DNA of 16,343 nt from an uncultured Mordavella sp. (GTDB taxonomy: Bacteria; Bacillota; Clostridia; Lachnospirales; Lachnospiraceae). Each line of letters begins with the position of its first letter. Within the stretch, counting starts at the first letter, position 1. This document shows, piece after piece, positions 1 through 7,073 of this stretch. The position numbers and the translations under genes are program-made. Under the pieces are notes generated by a model. The model was not told where the DNA came from. It worked only from the letters and a program-made list of their open reading frames with translations, and searched no databases. Where the stretch lies: NCBI GenBank assembly GCA_902406105.1, contig CABPCP010000064.1, forward strand, positions 1 to 16,343, written 5' to 3'.

Positions 1-20
1 TCGGGACTTTCACCCGTTAG
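1..20 (+). other. possible 3' end of an upstream plus-strand gene
   Basis: In the third frame the first bases read G-T-F-T-R followed by TAG at 18-20. Two hairpins follow directly (22-38 and 46-80), which is the layout expected behind the end of a gene. The other two plus frames stay open through the hairpins, so the assignment is weak. The protein family cannot be recognised from five residues. Confidence 0.25.
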
Positions 21-21
21 A

Positions 22-38
22 GCCTGCCCATGGCGGGC
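22..38. other. short GC-rich hairpin
   Basis: Positions 22-28 pair with 32-38 over seven base pairs (one G-U) around a three-base loop. It sits just behind the TAG at 18-20 and eight bases before the larger hairpin at 46-80. There is no T-tract on either side, so alone it is not a standard intrinsic terminator. It may be a transcript end structure or part of a repeated element. Confidence 0.4.
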
Positions 39-45
39 GAACCAG

Positions 46-80
46 AAAGGGGCTGGAGCGCCAGCCGCTCCAGCCCCTTT
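46..80. terminator. perfect 15-bp hairpin, probable (bidirectional) terminator
   Basis: Arm 46-60 is exactly complementary to arm 66-80, with a five-base loop. It begins 16 bases beyond the stop of the minus-strand gene at 97-1047, and on that strand the stem ends in TTT followed by a weak T-poor tail. On the plus strand it lies 25 bases behind a possible stop. Convergent use by both sides is likely. The weak T-tract makes efficiency uncertain. Confidence 0.6.
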
Positions 81-96
81 GAAACACTTTCTCAGA

Positions 97-1047
97 TCAA
101 CCTCTCCCCATCGGCATCGCCGCCAAGCTTCCGTCTTTATGGTACAATATCCCATTTTCACTATAGTATGAAGGATTTCCTTCCGCCGCCTGGATAAACA
201 GCAGATTTGGCATCGCTGAAAACGCGTCCGCTTCAATCTCTGTAATATTGGCTGGAATATACACTTCAAATATTTCTTCCTCGATTCCCGCATATGCTCC
301 TTCTCTCAGTCCTACACAACTTTCATGGGCAGGGAGCGCTACTAAGCCATCTGTCAATACCAGCGCCCTATCCGAATAACCGCTCACGTACCCCGTACCG
401 TCACAAAAATATCCGGGGAATTCCTTCCACCCCGCATACAATTCCACAGCCTTTTCCTCTTGCACAGCCCCCGAAAACGGCATCTCGCACTCCGGATCCA
501 AATACCATCCGTCAAACGCTTTTCCCAAACGCTTGGGCTCCTCTAACGCTTCCAGGCTGAATGTGCCAATTTCAAAAATCTGTTCCGTTCGCTCCGGCTG
601 GCCTCCGTTTCCATGGAGAATCACCTGGATATCCGTGACAGCCGCCGGCTCCTCTGACACTTTTTCCATTGTTCTATCTGAAAGCGCGGACACAGAAGCT
701 GGAACCTTCCGGCCGCCGGCTCGTTCCCTGGCCTCTTCCCGCGCTGTTGGAACAGCCGTTTCCGCCAAAGGCAAATTGACCGCCTTCTCAATCCACTCCT
801 TATTTCTTCCAAAACTCTCCTTTTCAGGGAGCTTTGACAGCACATTTATTTGATCGGTCTTTGTCTCCCACTGGTCATATACAGGAAGCGGAAGCTCCAG
901 GGCAAACGTCTGAAATCCTGTCATACAATGAGCCAAAAGACAGAACAGCCCTATTTCCAGCCACAAGACCAGCCGGTTCCAATACGTTTCTGCTCTTTTC
1001 GATTCCCGCAGCACTTTCCAACGTTCCAGTACCATTTCCATATCCAT
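97..1047 (-). CDS. membrane-anchored InlB-repeat / BspA-type LRR protein (paralog 1)
   Basis: A 316-residue protein with a charged cytoplasmic N-terminus, one hydrophobic segment at about residues 25-45, a low-complexity Glu/Arg/Ala-rich stalk at about 60-135, then two modules. Residues 138-209 resemble an InlB B-repeat (Listeria-Bacteroides repeat): HGNGG, then FDGWYLDPEC, then ELYAGWK. Residues 249-316 resemble a BspA-type leucine-rich repeat unit (GAYAG, IPANITEIEADAF, GNPSYYSENGILYHKDGS). The topology suggests a type II membrane protein with its C-terminus outside the cell; no LPXTG or lipobox is visible. The chain stops at MPMGRG, just after the repeat, where longer family members usually continue. 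AGAGG lies five bases before the ATG. It is 64 bases downstream of a close paralog and probably cotranscribed with it. A surface adhesion or sensing role is a guess. Confidence 0.75.
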   Translation of the reverse strand: MDMEMVLERWKVLRESKRAETYWNRLVLWLEIGLFCLLAHCMTGFQTFALELPLPVYDQWETKTDQINVLSKLPEKESFGRNKEWIEKAVNLPLAETAVPTAREEARERAGGRKVPASVSALSDRTMEKVSEEPAAVTDIQVILHGNGGQPERTEQIFEIGTFSLEALEEPKRLGKAFDGWYLDPECEMPFSGAVQEEKAVELYAGWKEFPGYFCDGTGYVSGYSDRALVLTDGLVALPAHESCVGLREGAYAGIEEEIFEVYIPANITEIEADAFSAMPNLLFIQAAEGNPSYYSENGILYHKDGSLAAMPMGRG

Positions 1048-1111
1048 CCCTGCCTCTCACTCAATATAACACATATTCCGTTTTTTCCGAAACTTCCTTC
1101 TCCCGCTCGTC

Positions 1112-2098
1112 TTATCTCCCCGGCGGTATGGCTTCCAAACTTCCATCTTTCCGATACAAAATCCCATCCTCGCTGTAATAAGCAGGATTCCCTTCCGCCA
1201 CCTGGATAAACAGTAGATTTGGCATGGAAGAAAAGGCGCCCTTTTCAATCTCTGTGATATTGGCCGGCACATACACCTCGAAAATTTCTTCCTCAACCCC
1301 GGCGTACGCTCCTGCCCTGAGCCCCACACAGCTTTCATGAGTAGGAAGCGCCACCAAGCCATCCGTTAATACGAATCCTATATCGGAACAGCCGATCACA
1401 TATCCCATCTCATCACAGATATACCCCGGAAATTCCTTCCATCCAGCGTACAATTCTATCGCCGTCCCCTCCTCCATCCTTCCGGAAAAGGGCATTGTAC
1501 ACTCTGGATCCAGATACCATCCGTCAAAGATTTTGCCCAGGCGCTTTGGCCCCTCTACCTCTTCCAAATTGAAAGTTCCCGGTTCAAACATATAATCCGC
1601 ACGTTCTGGCAATCCGCCGTTTCCGTATAGAATCAATGCTATTTCCGCCGGAACCGGAGGGGACTCTTCTTTCTCTTCTGCTGTGGATTCCACCAGCGAA
1701 GAACCCCTGTTTATGGTCTGGCCTTCTGTGCGCCCTTCCGGCTCCATATTTGCCCTTCCAGTCCCTGGAACACCCTTTCCTTCCTCTTCTGCACTCCCAA
1801 GCGCCGCAAAGAACACGCTCCTATCTACTGCCGCCTTTTCCACAATGCTTTTCCCGTCAGGTACGGCCGTTCCAATAACTGTCAGGCAATCGGTTTCCAA
1901 CTGCGTCTGTTTTCCTCCTGTCCTTCCCATATCCAAAGGTATCAGCTGCTCCGTCTGTCGTATCATGCCATAACTGACTGTCAGTAAGAACAAGACAGCT
2001 CCAAAACCCAGAAACGCCAGATTCCAGTCTTTCTTTCTGTTCTGCCGACCACTGGTTCTTTCCGCCCAAATTTCTCCTCTTTCTGCCGCGATCTCCAT
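1112..2098 (-). CDS. membrane-anchored InlB-repeat / BspA-type LRR protein (paralog 2)
   Basis: A 328-residue protein with the same plan as its downstream neighbour: a basic N-terminus, one transmembrane helix at about residues 26-45, a variable stalk rich in Glu, Gly and Ser to about residue 150, an InlB-type repeat at about 152-221 (YGNGG, FDGWYLDPEC, ELYAGW) and a BspA-like LRR unit at about 261-328 (GAYAG, IPANITEIEKGAF with V for I, GNPAYYSEDGILYRKDGS). By eye the last 165 residues are roughly three-quarters identical to paralog 1, while the stalks barely align. AGGTG lies upstream of the ATG at a normal distance, and a TATAAT lies at 2122-2127. Function is unknown. The single TM segment and outward repeats suggest a cell-surface protein. 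Confidence 0.75.
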   Translation of the reverse strand: MEIAAERGEIWAERTSGRQNRKKDWNLAFLGFGAVLFLLTVSYGMIRQTEQLIPLDMGRTGGKQTQLETDCLTVIGTAVPDGKSIVEKAAVDRSVFFAALGSAEEEGKGVPGTGRANMEPEGRTEGQTINRGSSLVESTAEEKEESPPVPAEIALILYGNGGLPERADYMFEPGTFNLEEVEGPKRLGKIFDGWYLDPECTMPFSGRMEEGTAIELYAGWKEFPGYICDEMGYVIGCSDIGFVLTDGLVALPTHESCVGLRAGAYAGVEEEIFEVYVPANITEIEKGAFSSMPNLLFIQVAEGNPAYYSEDGILYRKDGSLEAIPPGR

Positions 2099-2121
2099 TT
2101 CATCACCTGCCTTATACTTTC

Positions 2122-2127
2122 ATTATA
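2122..2127 (-). promoter_or_regulatory. candidate -10 box for the tandem repeat-protein genes
   Basis: TATAAT on the minus strand lies 24 bases before the start codon at 2098 and just after the terminator of the upstream operon, where a promoter would be expected. No good -35 box is found at 16-18 bases; that position falls in the T-tract of the terminator. Confidence 0.4.
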
Positions 2128-2140
2128 TCTTTTGACTAAC

Positions 2141-2184
2141 AAGAAAAAAAGTGGCATTTTGACACATCAAAACACCACTTTCTT
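2141..2184 (-). terminator. strong intrinsic terminator of the seven-gene operon
   Basis: On the minus strand AAAGTGG (2181-2175) pairs with CCACTTT (2154-2148), and inside it TTTTGA (2172-2167) pairs with TCAAAA (2162-2157), around a four-base loop. The second arm runs into seven T residues and then CTT. It begins 14 bases beyond the M20 peptidase stop and ends transcription of the permease-to-peptidase operon. The flanking AAGAAA/TTTCTT also pairs, so it may work in both directions. Confidence 0.85.
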
Positions 2185-2198
2185 GAAATTTTACAATT

Positions 2199-3602
2199 CT
2201 AGTCGACCTGCAGCAACTGATACAGTGCCTGCGCATATAGTCTTGCGCACTGCATCAGTTCATTCAAATCAATAAATTCATCTGCCTGGTGAGCCAATTC
2301 CGGTTCGCCCGGAAATACCGGCCCAAAAGAAACAAAATTCTCCACATCACGGCAGTAGGTTCCGCCGCCGATAGTGATCGCCTCTTCTCTCGTCCCGGTC
2401 ACATCTTCGTAAACATCCAGAAGAATCTGTACAAGCTGAGCATCTTTTGGCACATAAAGCGGCGGCCGTTTCTGCCAGTATTCCGGGCGAAATCCATACT
2501 TCTCGCAGGTCAAACAGATAGTCTTCCAGACTGTATCCAAATCAACATGGACAGGACAACGGATATCTACCTTCAGTTCACTGTGCTTTTCTTCCACATT
2601 CAGGATTCCCAGATTCATACTAAGTTTTCCTGAAAGCTGATCCTCACAGGCAATTCCCAGATTTCTTCCCTCCCAGCCGTCTCCAAACAGGGCATCTAGA
2701 TTTTTGAAATACTCCCTAGTCTTATCATCCGCAAACGGCAGATCCTTTAGAAACCGGAGCATGGACAGAATTGCGTTTTCTCCTAGCCATGGCTGCATAG
2801 CATGGGCACTGACACCAGGAAACGCAAGATAAAGATTTCCCTCGCCTATCTTCGCAGTCCCTCCGGGAATCTTTTCCTGGAACTTCTTATGAATCTCTTC
2901 CAGCTGCTCCCTGGGACCGCCAATCCATACCTCCGCAATATTGGGTACTGCGTTTACAACTGTTCCGCCTGTGATTCGAGTCACGCAAAGTTCCTTCGGA
3001 TTTGGCAACTCACGTTCCGTCTCGATCTGGAATCGCAAGATCCCTTTCTCCGCATGGATGACAGAAAACATCCCATCTGGGGAGAACCCAAGATCCGGGC
3101 CTTTTTCCTTTGTCAGATAATACTTGATACAACGGTGGCCTGTCTCCTCATCACAGCCAATGATGTGTCGTACATGATTCTTAATAGGCAGGCCGCTTTC
3201 CTTCACAGCTTTCATTGCATAGAGTGCGGCAACCAACGGGCCCTTGTCATCAATCGTGCCCCTTCCGTACATTTTCCCGTTCTCAATTTCTGGAACAAAA
3301 GGCTGCTTTGACCAGCCGTTCCCCGGCGGGACCACATCGATGTGAGATAAAATTCCTATCTCCTTTCCCTTTATTCCAAAATCTACAACAGTAGCGTAAC
3401 CATCATAGTCCCTGACTTCAAAACCTAGTTTCTCAGCTAATTTTATAAGTTCGTTTAGCGCGTTCCTAATCTCCTGTCCAAATGGAGCCCCCTCTTCCGC
3501 ATTCTCTGGACTGAGCACACTTGGAATTTTAACTAGTGATTCCAATGACTCAATCATATCGTTCTGATAAGACTTTATAAGCGCATCAATTCTTTCCTCC
3601 AT
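2199..3602 (-). CDS. M20 family metallopeptidase, PepV-like dipeptidase
   Basis: A 467-residue di-zinc hydrolase of the M20 family. The ligand positions are all present: H87 (SHIDVVPPG), D119 in the GRGTIDDKGP motif, E152/E153 (DEETGHR), D176 (SPDGMF) and H438 (ELAHQADEF). H267 in the GVSAHAMQP segment matches the extra histidine of the lid domain. As I recall, these positions are within one or two residues of those in Lactobacillus delbrueckii PepV, so the Xaa-dipeptidase/Sapep subfamily fits best. It is cytosolic, with no signal peptide. The gene is the last of the operon, starting two bases after the racemase-like gene's stop; AGGAG lies within the end of that gene. In this context the true substrate could be an N-acyl or N-carbamoyl amino acid or a dipeptide-like intermediate rather than general peptides; that part is inference. 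Confidence 0.85.
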   Translation of the reverse strand: MEERIDALIKSYQNDMIESLESLVKIPSVLSPENAEEGAPFGQEIRNALNELIKLAEKLGFEVRDYDGYATVVDFGIKGKEIGILSHIDVVPPGNGWSKQPFVPEIENGKMYGRGTIDDKGPLVAALYAMKAVKESGLPIKNHVRHIIGCDEETGHRCIKYYLTKEKGPDLGFSPDGMFSVIHAEKGILRFQIETERELPNPKELCVTRITGGTVVNAVPNIAEVWIGGPREQLEEIHKKFQEKIPGGTAKIGEGNLYLAFPGVSAHAMQPWLGENAILSMLRFLKDLPFADDKTREYFKNLDALFGDGWEGRNLGIACEDQLSGKLSMNLGILNVEEKHSELKVDIRCPVHVDLDTVWKTICLTCEKYGFRPEYWQKRPPLYVPKDAQLVQILLDVYEDVTGTREEAITIGGGTYCRDVENFVSFGPVFPGEPELAHQADEFIDLNELMQCARLYAQALYQLLQVD

Positions 3603-3604
3603 TT

Positions 3605-4399
3605 TTAACTTCTTTCTCCTTCTCTATAAAGCAGCCCTTCCAGATCACACACCTGTTCCAAATTCCAAGCTTTCATTTCTTCTTCCGGAGGCCGTTCATA
3701 CAGTCCGATTCGGCTGAATGTCCATCCTGTCTTTTCTTTCATCTCGACAAGATACTCCGCTTGCTTCACCGCCGCTACCATCGAATCTATAACTGGAATA
3801 TGAAACTTTTCTTGCATCTCTTGGTAAAATCCAAACTGCATAGTACAACCAAGAATAATCACCTCTGCTCGGTCTTCCTCTACCGCTCTACAGATCTCCT
3901 CCTCCATCCGACTTCGAGTTTCAGCTTCTTTTTCATGAAACTCCAGCACTCCAAGATCAAGACTTCGAAAAGAAGCAAGCTTCCGCCCCAGGCCATATTT
4001 ATGTATATTTTCTTCCATCTGAGGAATCCATTTCTTCCTTCCTACAATCACAGAAAATTTATCCCCTAAAACAGCTGCCAGATACGCGCTTGCTTCTCCC
4101 GGTGCTGTCACAATGATATCTTTTGAGATTTCCCTGGCTTCATAAAGACTAGGGTCATCAAAGCAGCTAATGATACAGGCATCAAACCCATCCTTTTCTG
4201 CCTGAAGAATTTCCTTCAATATCTCTCTTTGATTAACGGCCTGATAAAAATGGTATTCCATATGGCTAGTTCCTTTGATAATACTCTTTACCTCAAGGTC
4301 GGTCTTCTCATCAAGAAATGGCCGTAGATAATCTAAAATCTCCTGATTCATAGAGTCATAAGCCACTGATTTCAAATACAGCAGTCTTCGTCTTTTCAT
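3605..4399 (-). CDS. aspartate/glutamate/hydantoin racemase superfamily protein
   Basis: A 264-residue cytosolic protein of the Asp/Glu racemase fold. Both catalytic cysteines are present: C79 in ACIISCFDDPSLYEARE, very like the CFGDPxxxxARE motif of hydantoin racemases, and C185 in VIILGCTMQFG. A second cysteine (C75) sits near the first. The family uses the two thiols as acid and base to invert a stereocentre; relatives include maleate isomerase and arylmalonate decarboxylase. GGAGG lies eight bases before the ATG. It follows the M29-like gene by 22 bases and precedes the M20 gene by two. A role in converting a D/L amino acid derivative or in cis-trans isomerisation within the operon's pathway is likely; the substrate cannot be read from sequence. 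Confidence 0.8.
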   Translation of the reverse strand: MKRRRLLYLKSVAYDSMNQEILDYLRPFLDEKTDLEVKSIIKGTSHMEYHFYQAVNQREILKEILQAEKDGFDACIISCFDDPSLYEAREISKDIIVTAPGEASAYLAAVLGDKFSVIVGRKKWIPQMEENIHKYGLGRKLASFRSLDLGVLEFHEKEAETRSRMEEEICRAVEEDRAEVIILGCTMQFGFYQEMQEKFHIPVIDSMVAAVKQAEYLVEMKEKTGWTFSRIGLYERPPEEEMKAWNLEQVCDLEGLLYREGERS

Positions 4400-4421
4400 C
4401 AGTCATTCCTCCACTAATTTA

Positions 4422-5489
4422 TTAATATCCCGCAATTCCCAGTTCTGAACAGATTTTCCTCACTTCTGGATCTTTGTAAACTCCATCTTCCTCCAATACT
4501 TCTCCGTCTAAAATGATAGTCGGATTCAGGACAATGCCATCCGTATGAGAAGCAGCACTCCAATGTTTGCCGCCAATAGTGATCCCCTGGCTCCCAATTC
4601 CAAATTCCATACATCCAAACACTCTTTCATCCTCTACAATCCGGCCCGTTACCGCACGTACCCCCGGATTAAACCCCTGAGAATAATGTGCCAGCCGCAG
4701 CATGTTTGGATCATCAAAAGAATACAGCCAATCTTTATAAATTCGAGCCTCTTCTCCTCCAGTCACATCTACAATTCGCCCTTCTTTAAATTCAATATTA
4801 ATCTGTTCTTTCAGAATGCCCAAAGTATCTGGCGGAAATACTGCTCCGTCAAATACAAGTATTCCTTCAATAGTTTCTTCCACCGGACAAAAACTCGTTT
4901 GTCCACTAAGCATAACCGGATATCCCTTCTGCGTGGCCTTAATTCCAGAATGCCGAATCTTTCGTCCTCCCAATCGTCCTTTGAGATCCATTCCCTTTTT
5001 GGTCATCACATGAATTTCATCAGCTGCTTCCAAACGTTTTTTAAAATATTCTCCAAGGTCGATTACTTTATCTACATCTACTTTGGCGATACAATTTACC
5101 AACATCTGAGTATCAAGTCCTGTCGCACAAATGTACCTGGCTCCGTTTTGGTCTACCGCTTTTCGATAGGCTGGCCCATGCATGATAGAAGCATACGCCA
5201 GTTCAATCCACACATCAGCACAGGCAATGGCCTCTGCCACTGGCTGCGGCGGATCTGCATAGAATCCGTCAGCCGTCGGGTAGTAGAGAACCGTAGGTAT
5301 AACATCTGTTGCATATGCCGCTTCTGTCAATGCATGAACAACCCTCTCATCCACACAAGTATCGTAAGTAATTACCAAGTTCTCCCCTGGTCTGCATAAC
5401 ATAATATCATGTACCAGTTTCATCGCTCCTTTCGCTAATTCCAGCCGACGATACTCATCTCTCATTTCTACGCCAATATTCCATTCCAT
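4422..5489 (-). CDS. M29-like / NicX-like metalloprotein
   Basis: A 355-residue protein resembling the M29 aminopeptidase (AmpS/PepS) fold and the related 2,5-dihydroxypyridine 5,6-dioxygenase NicX. Possible metal ligands are H268 (LRLAHYSQGFNPG), E295 (CMEFGIGSQG) and the H315-x-D317 pair in SHTDGIVLNP. NicX, about 350 residues long, is reported to use H265, H318 and D320 for iron, so both length and spacing are close. M29 aminopeptidases also have an HxD near the C-terminus, so a hydrolase is equally possible and easier to fit with an anaerobe. GGAG lies eight bases before the start at 5489; a second methionine at residue 9 is less well placed. It lies 46 bases after the nitrilase-like gene, inside the operon. 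The exact reaction is unknown. Confidence 0.7.
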   Translation of the reverse strand: MEWNIGVEMRDEYRRLELAKGAMKLVHDIMLCRPGENLVITYDTCVDERVVHALTEAAYATDVIPTVLYYPTADGFYADPPQPVAEAIACADVWIELAYASIMHGPAYRKAVDQNGARYICATGLDTQMLVNCIAKVDVDKVIDLGEYFKKRLEAADEIHVMTKKGMDLKGRLGGRKIRHSGIKATQKGYPVMLSGQTSFCPVEETIEGILVFDGAVFPPDTLGILKEQINIEFKEGRIVDVTGGEEARIYKDWLYSFDDPNMLRLAHYSQGFNPGVRAVTGRIVEDERVFGCMEFGIGSQGITIGGKHWSAASHTDGIVLNPTIILDGEVLEEDGVYKDPEVRKICSELGIAGY

Positions 5490-5535
5490 AAAAATATCTC
5501 CTTATTCAATTCAAATTTTTTCTGTAACTTTTTAT

Positions 5536-6324
5536 TTATTTTGCATTTCTAAATCTGTATTGCTCGTACTTTTCATAAATATCAGGAAGCTTTAAACTTT
5601 CCCATTCTAATTTTTCTCTTGTCTCCCGAATCTTATCTTTCCGTATCACAGCTCTTATGTATGTTTCTCCATCTCCTATAGCTCCCTGGACAATATTCCC
5701 ATATGGGTCTACAACAGAAGTCGCACCACAATAATCAACATCTCCAGAAGCGCGGTTTAAGGCCACTACATAAACCTGATTTTCGGCAGCACGCATTCTG
5801 GCACATAATAGAAAAAGTTCTTTCCATCCTTTGATCCACGCACTTGGATACAGAATTACATCTGCGCCCATATTAACCAAAGGTGTCGATACTTCAAAAA
5901 ATCGCATATCTTGACAAATCAGCAATCCAATATTCCATCCTTTAAACGGAATTACTGCAAGCTCGGTCCCTTTATTAAAAAAATCACACTCTTTATCCCA
6001 CAAATGGATTTTTTTAAATTCACCTAAAAGTTTTCCCGTCTCATCCCAAAGGCATGCGGCATCATAGAATTTTCCCTCTCGATAAATATTAATTCCCGCC
6101 ATTATCGCAATACCGTATTCCTTTGCTAACGCCTCAAAAAACTTTTCTTCTTCTTTTGACCTACTAGCACTGTCAAATTCATATCCACTGATACATAATT
6201 CCGGAAAGCACAAAAGATCAATGTCATCTTTTGCATATGCTTCCGTTAATTTTCTTAAATGTGCGCAATTCCTTTTTATATCTCCTTCTATTACAGAAAG
6301 CTGAACAAGCCCAATCTTTAACAT
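5536..6324 (-). CDS. carbon-nitrogen hydrolase (nitrilase superfamily amidase) 1
   Basis: A 262-residue cytosolic amidase with the complete Glu-Lys-Cys triad: E42 (CFPELCISGY), K105 (KKIHLW) and C137 (LLICQDMRFFE), plus the RAAENQVYVV segment at 178-187 typical of the family. Such enzymes cleave non-peptide C-N bonds, as in omega-amidases, N-carbamoyl amino acid hydrolases and beta-ureidopropionase. GGAGGGAG lies directly before the ATG at good spacing. It sits between the AroM-like and M29-like genes, with gaps of 18 and 46 bases. A related but clearly different copy lies two genes upstream (7074-7871), suggesting two consecutive amide or carbamoyl cleavages. The substrate is not predictable. 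Confidence 0.85.
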   Translation of the reverse strand: MLKIGLVQLSVIEGDIKRNCAHLRKLTEAYAKDDIDLLCFPELCISGYEFDSASRSKEEEKFFEALAKEYGIAIMAGINIYREGKFYDAACLWDETGKLLGEFKKIHLWDKECDFFNKGTELAVIPFKGWNIGLLICQDMRFFEVSTPLVNMGADVILYPSAWIKGWKELFLLCARMRAAENQVYVVALNRASGDVDYCGATSVVDPYGNIVQGAIGDGETYIRAVIRKDKIRETREKLEWESLKLPDIYEKYEQYRFRNAK

Positions 6325-6342
6325 TCTGCTCCCTCCTGTCTG

Positions 6343-7014
6343 CTATACATCTAGCCATTCGCTAATAACCCGCGCCAGTATGGTTCTGCATAAAATTACA
6401 GGCTTTCCGGAAATCTTTTTCACCATCTTTTTTGCCTCTTCTGTATATCCAATACAATCCATCACAATTAAGTCAGAATCAATTTCTTTTGCCTTCTGCG
6501 CAGCCTTGACCAATTCTTCCTGATCACCATAAGGATTCGCGGCTATTGGAGTAACCTGCTCCATAATGGTTCCCCATTGATCATATGCCTGCTGTATCTG
6601 TTCTGCCTCAGGTGTAATCAATATCATATTCGAGCGTTCGCTGACCGCTTTTGCTATTCCGTTCAAAATCTTAGACGGATAGATCAATGGTACCTGTGCT
6701 TTAAATATATCTGGAAAAGATCCGGCGCATAAAAAGACTATCAATTCTGCTCCAGCGTTCTCTAACTGAGTAATACATTCCTGTAACCGCTCTAGGATAA
6801 ACCGTTCACCAAATTTTGCAAATCCGCCGTCTCGCAAACGGGACACAAGCACATAATCATCCTTTTGGGGCTCCATTTCTTTAATTTCTTCCATTGAAAG
6901 TCCATCTAAAGCTCCTGCTTCCAAAACTTCGACTTCTTCTCCCAAAATTCTCTTCATATCGCCCATAACGTCAGTTCTCGGAGATTGTCCTATTGTTACT
7001 GCTCCTATTTTCAT
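6343..7014 (-). CDS. AroM family protein
   Basis: A 223-residue protein matching the AroM family by its N-terminus (MKIGAVTIGQSPRTD) and by the EAGALDGLS and YVLVSRLRDG segments. AroM is named from E. coli, where the gene lies beside aroL, but its activity is unknown. The fold is thought to be related to the Asp/Glu racemase superfamily, and two cysteines sit where a catalytic pair could be: C96 (IVFLCAGSF) and C187 (VMDCIGYT). I chose ATG at 7014 because AGGTG lies five bases upstream; an in-frame GTG at 7020 would overlap that site. The gene follows the second amidase by 59 bases and precedes the first by 18. A role as a racemase, isomerase or decarboxylase-like enzyme in the same pathway is inference. 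Confidence 0.8.
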   Translation of the reverse strand: MKIGAVTIGQSPRTDVMGDMKRILGEEVEVLEAGALDGLSMEEIKEMEPQKDDYVLVSRLRDGGFAKFGERFILERLQECITQLENAGAELIVFLCAGSFPDIFKAQVPLIYPSKILNGIAKAVSERSNMILITPEAEQIQQAYDQWGTIMEQVTPIAANPYGDQEELVKAAQKAKEIDSDLIVMDCIGYTEEAKKMVKKISGKPVILCRTILARVISEWLDV

Positions 7015-7073
7015 AATCACACCTGCTTTCTCGTATCAAATTCTAAATACATCCAAAAATCTTTTCTCTGACC

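Noticed and set aside
4545..5399. Plus-strand open frame of 284 codons antisense to the M29-like gene
   Set aside because: Its composition is rich in Ser, Ile, His and Arg without any domain, there is no good ribosome binding site, and the minus frame has the family motifs.
4422..5489. Calling this gene nicX outright
   Set aside because: M29 aminopeptidases share the HxD region, and an oxygen-dependent ring cleavage does not suit an apparent anaerobe; only a NicX-like relation is claimed.
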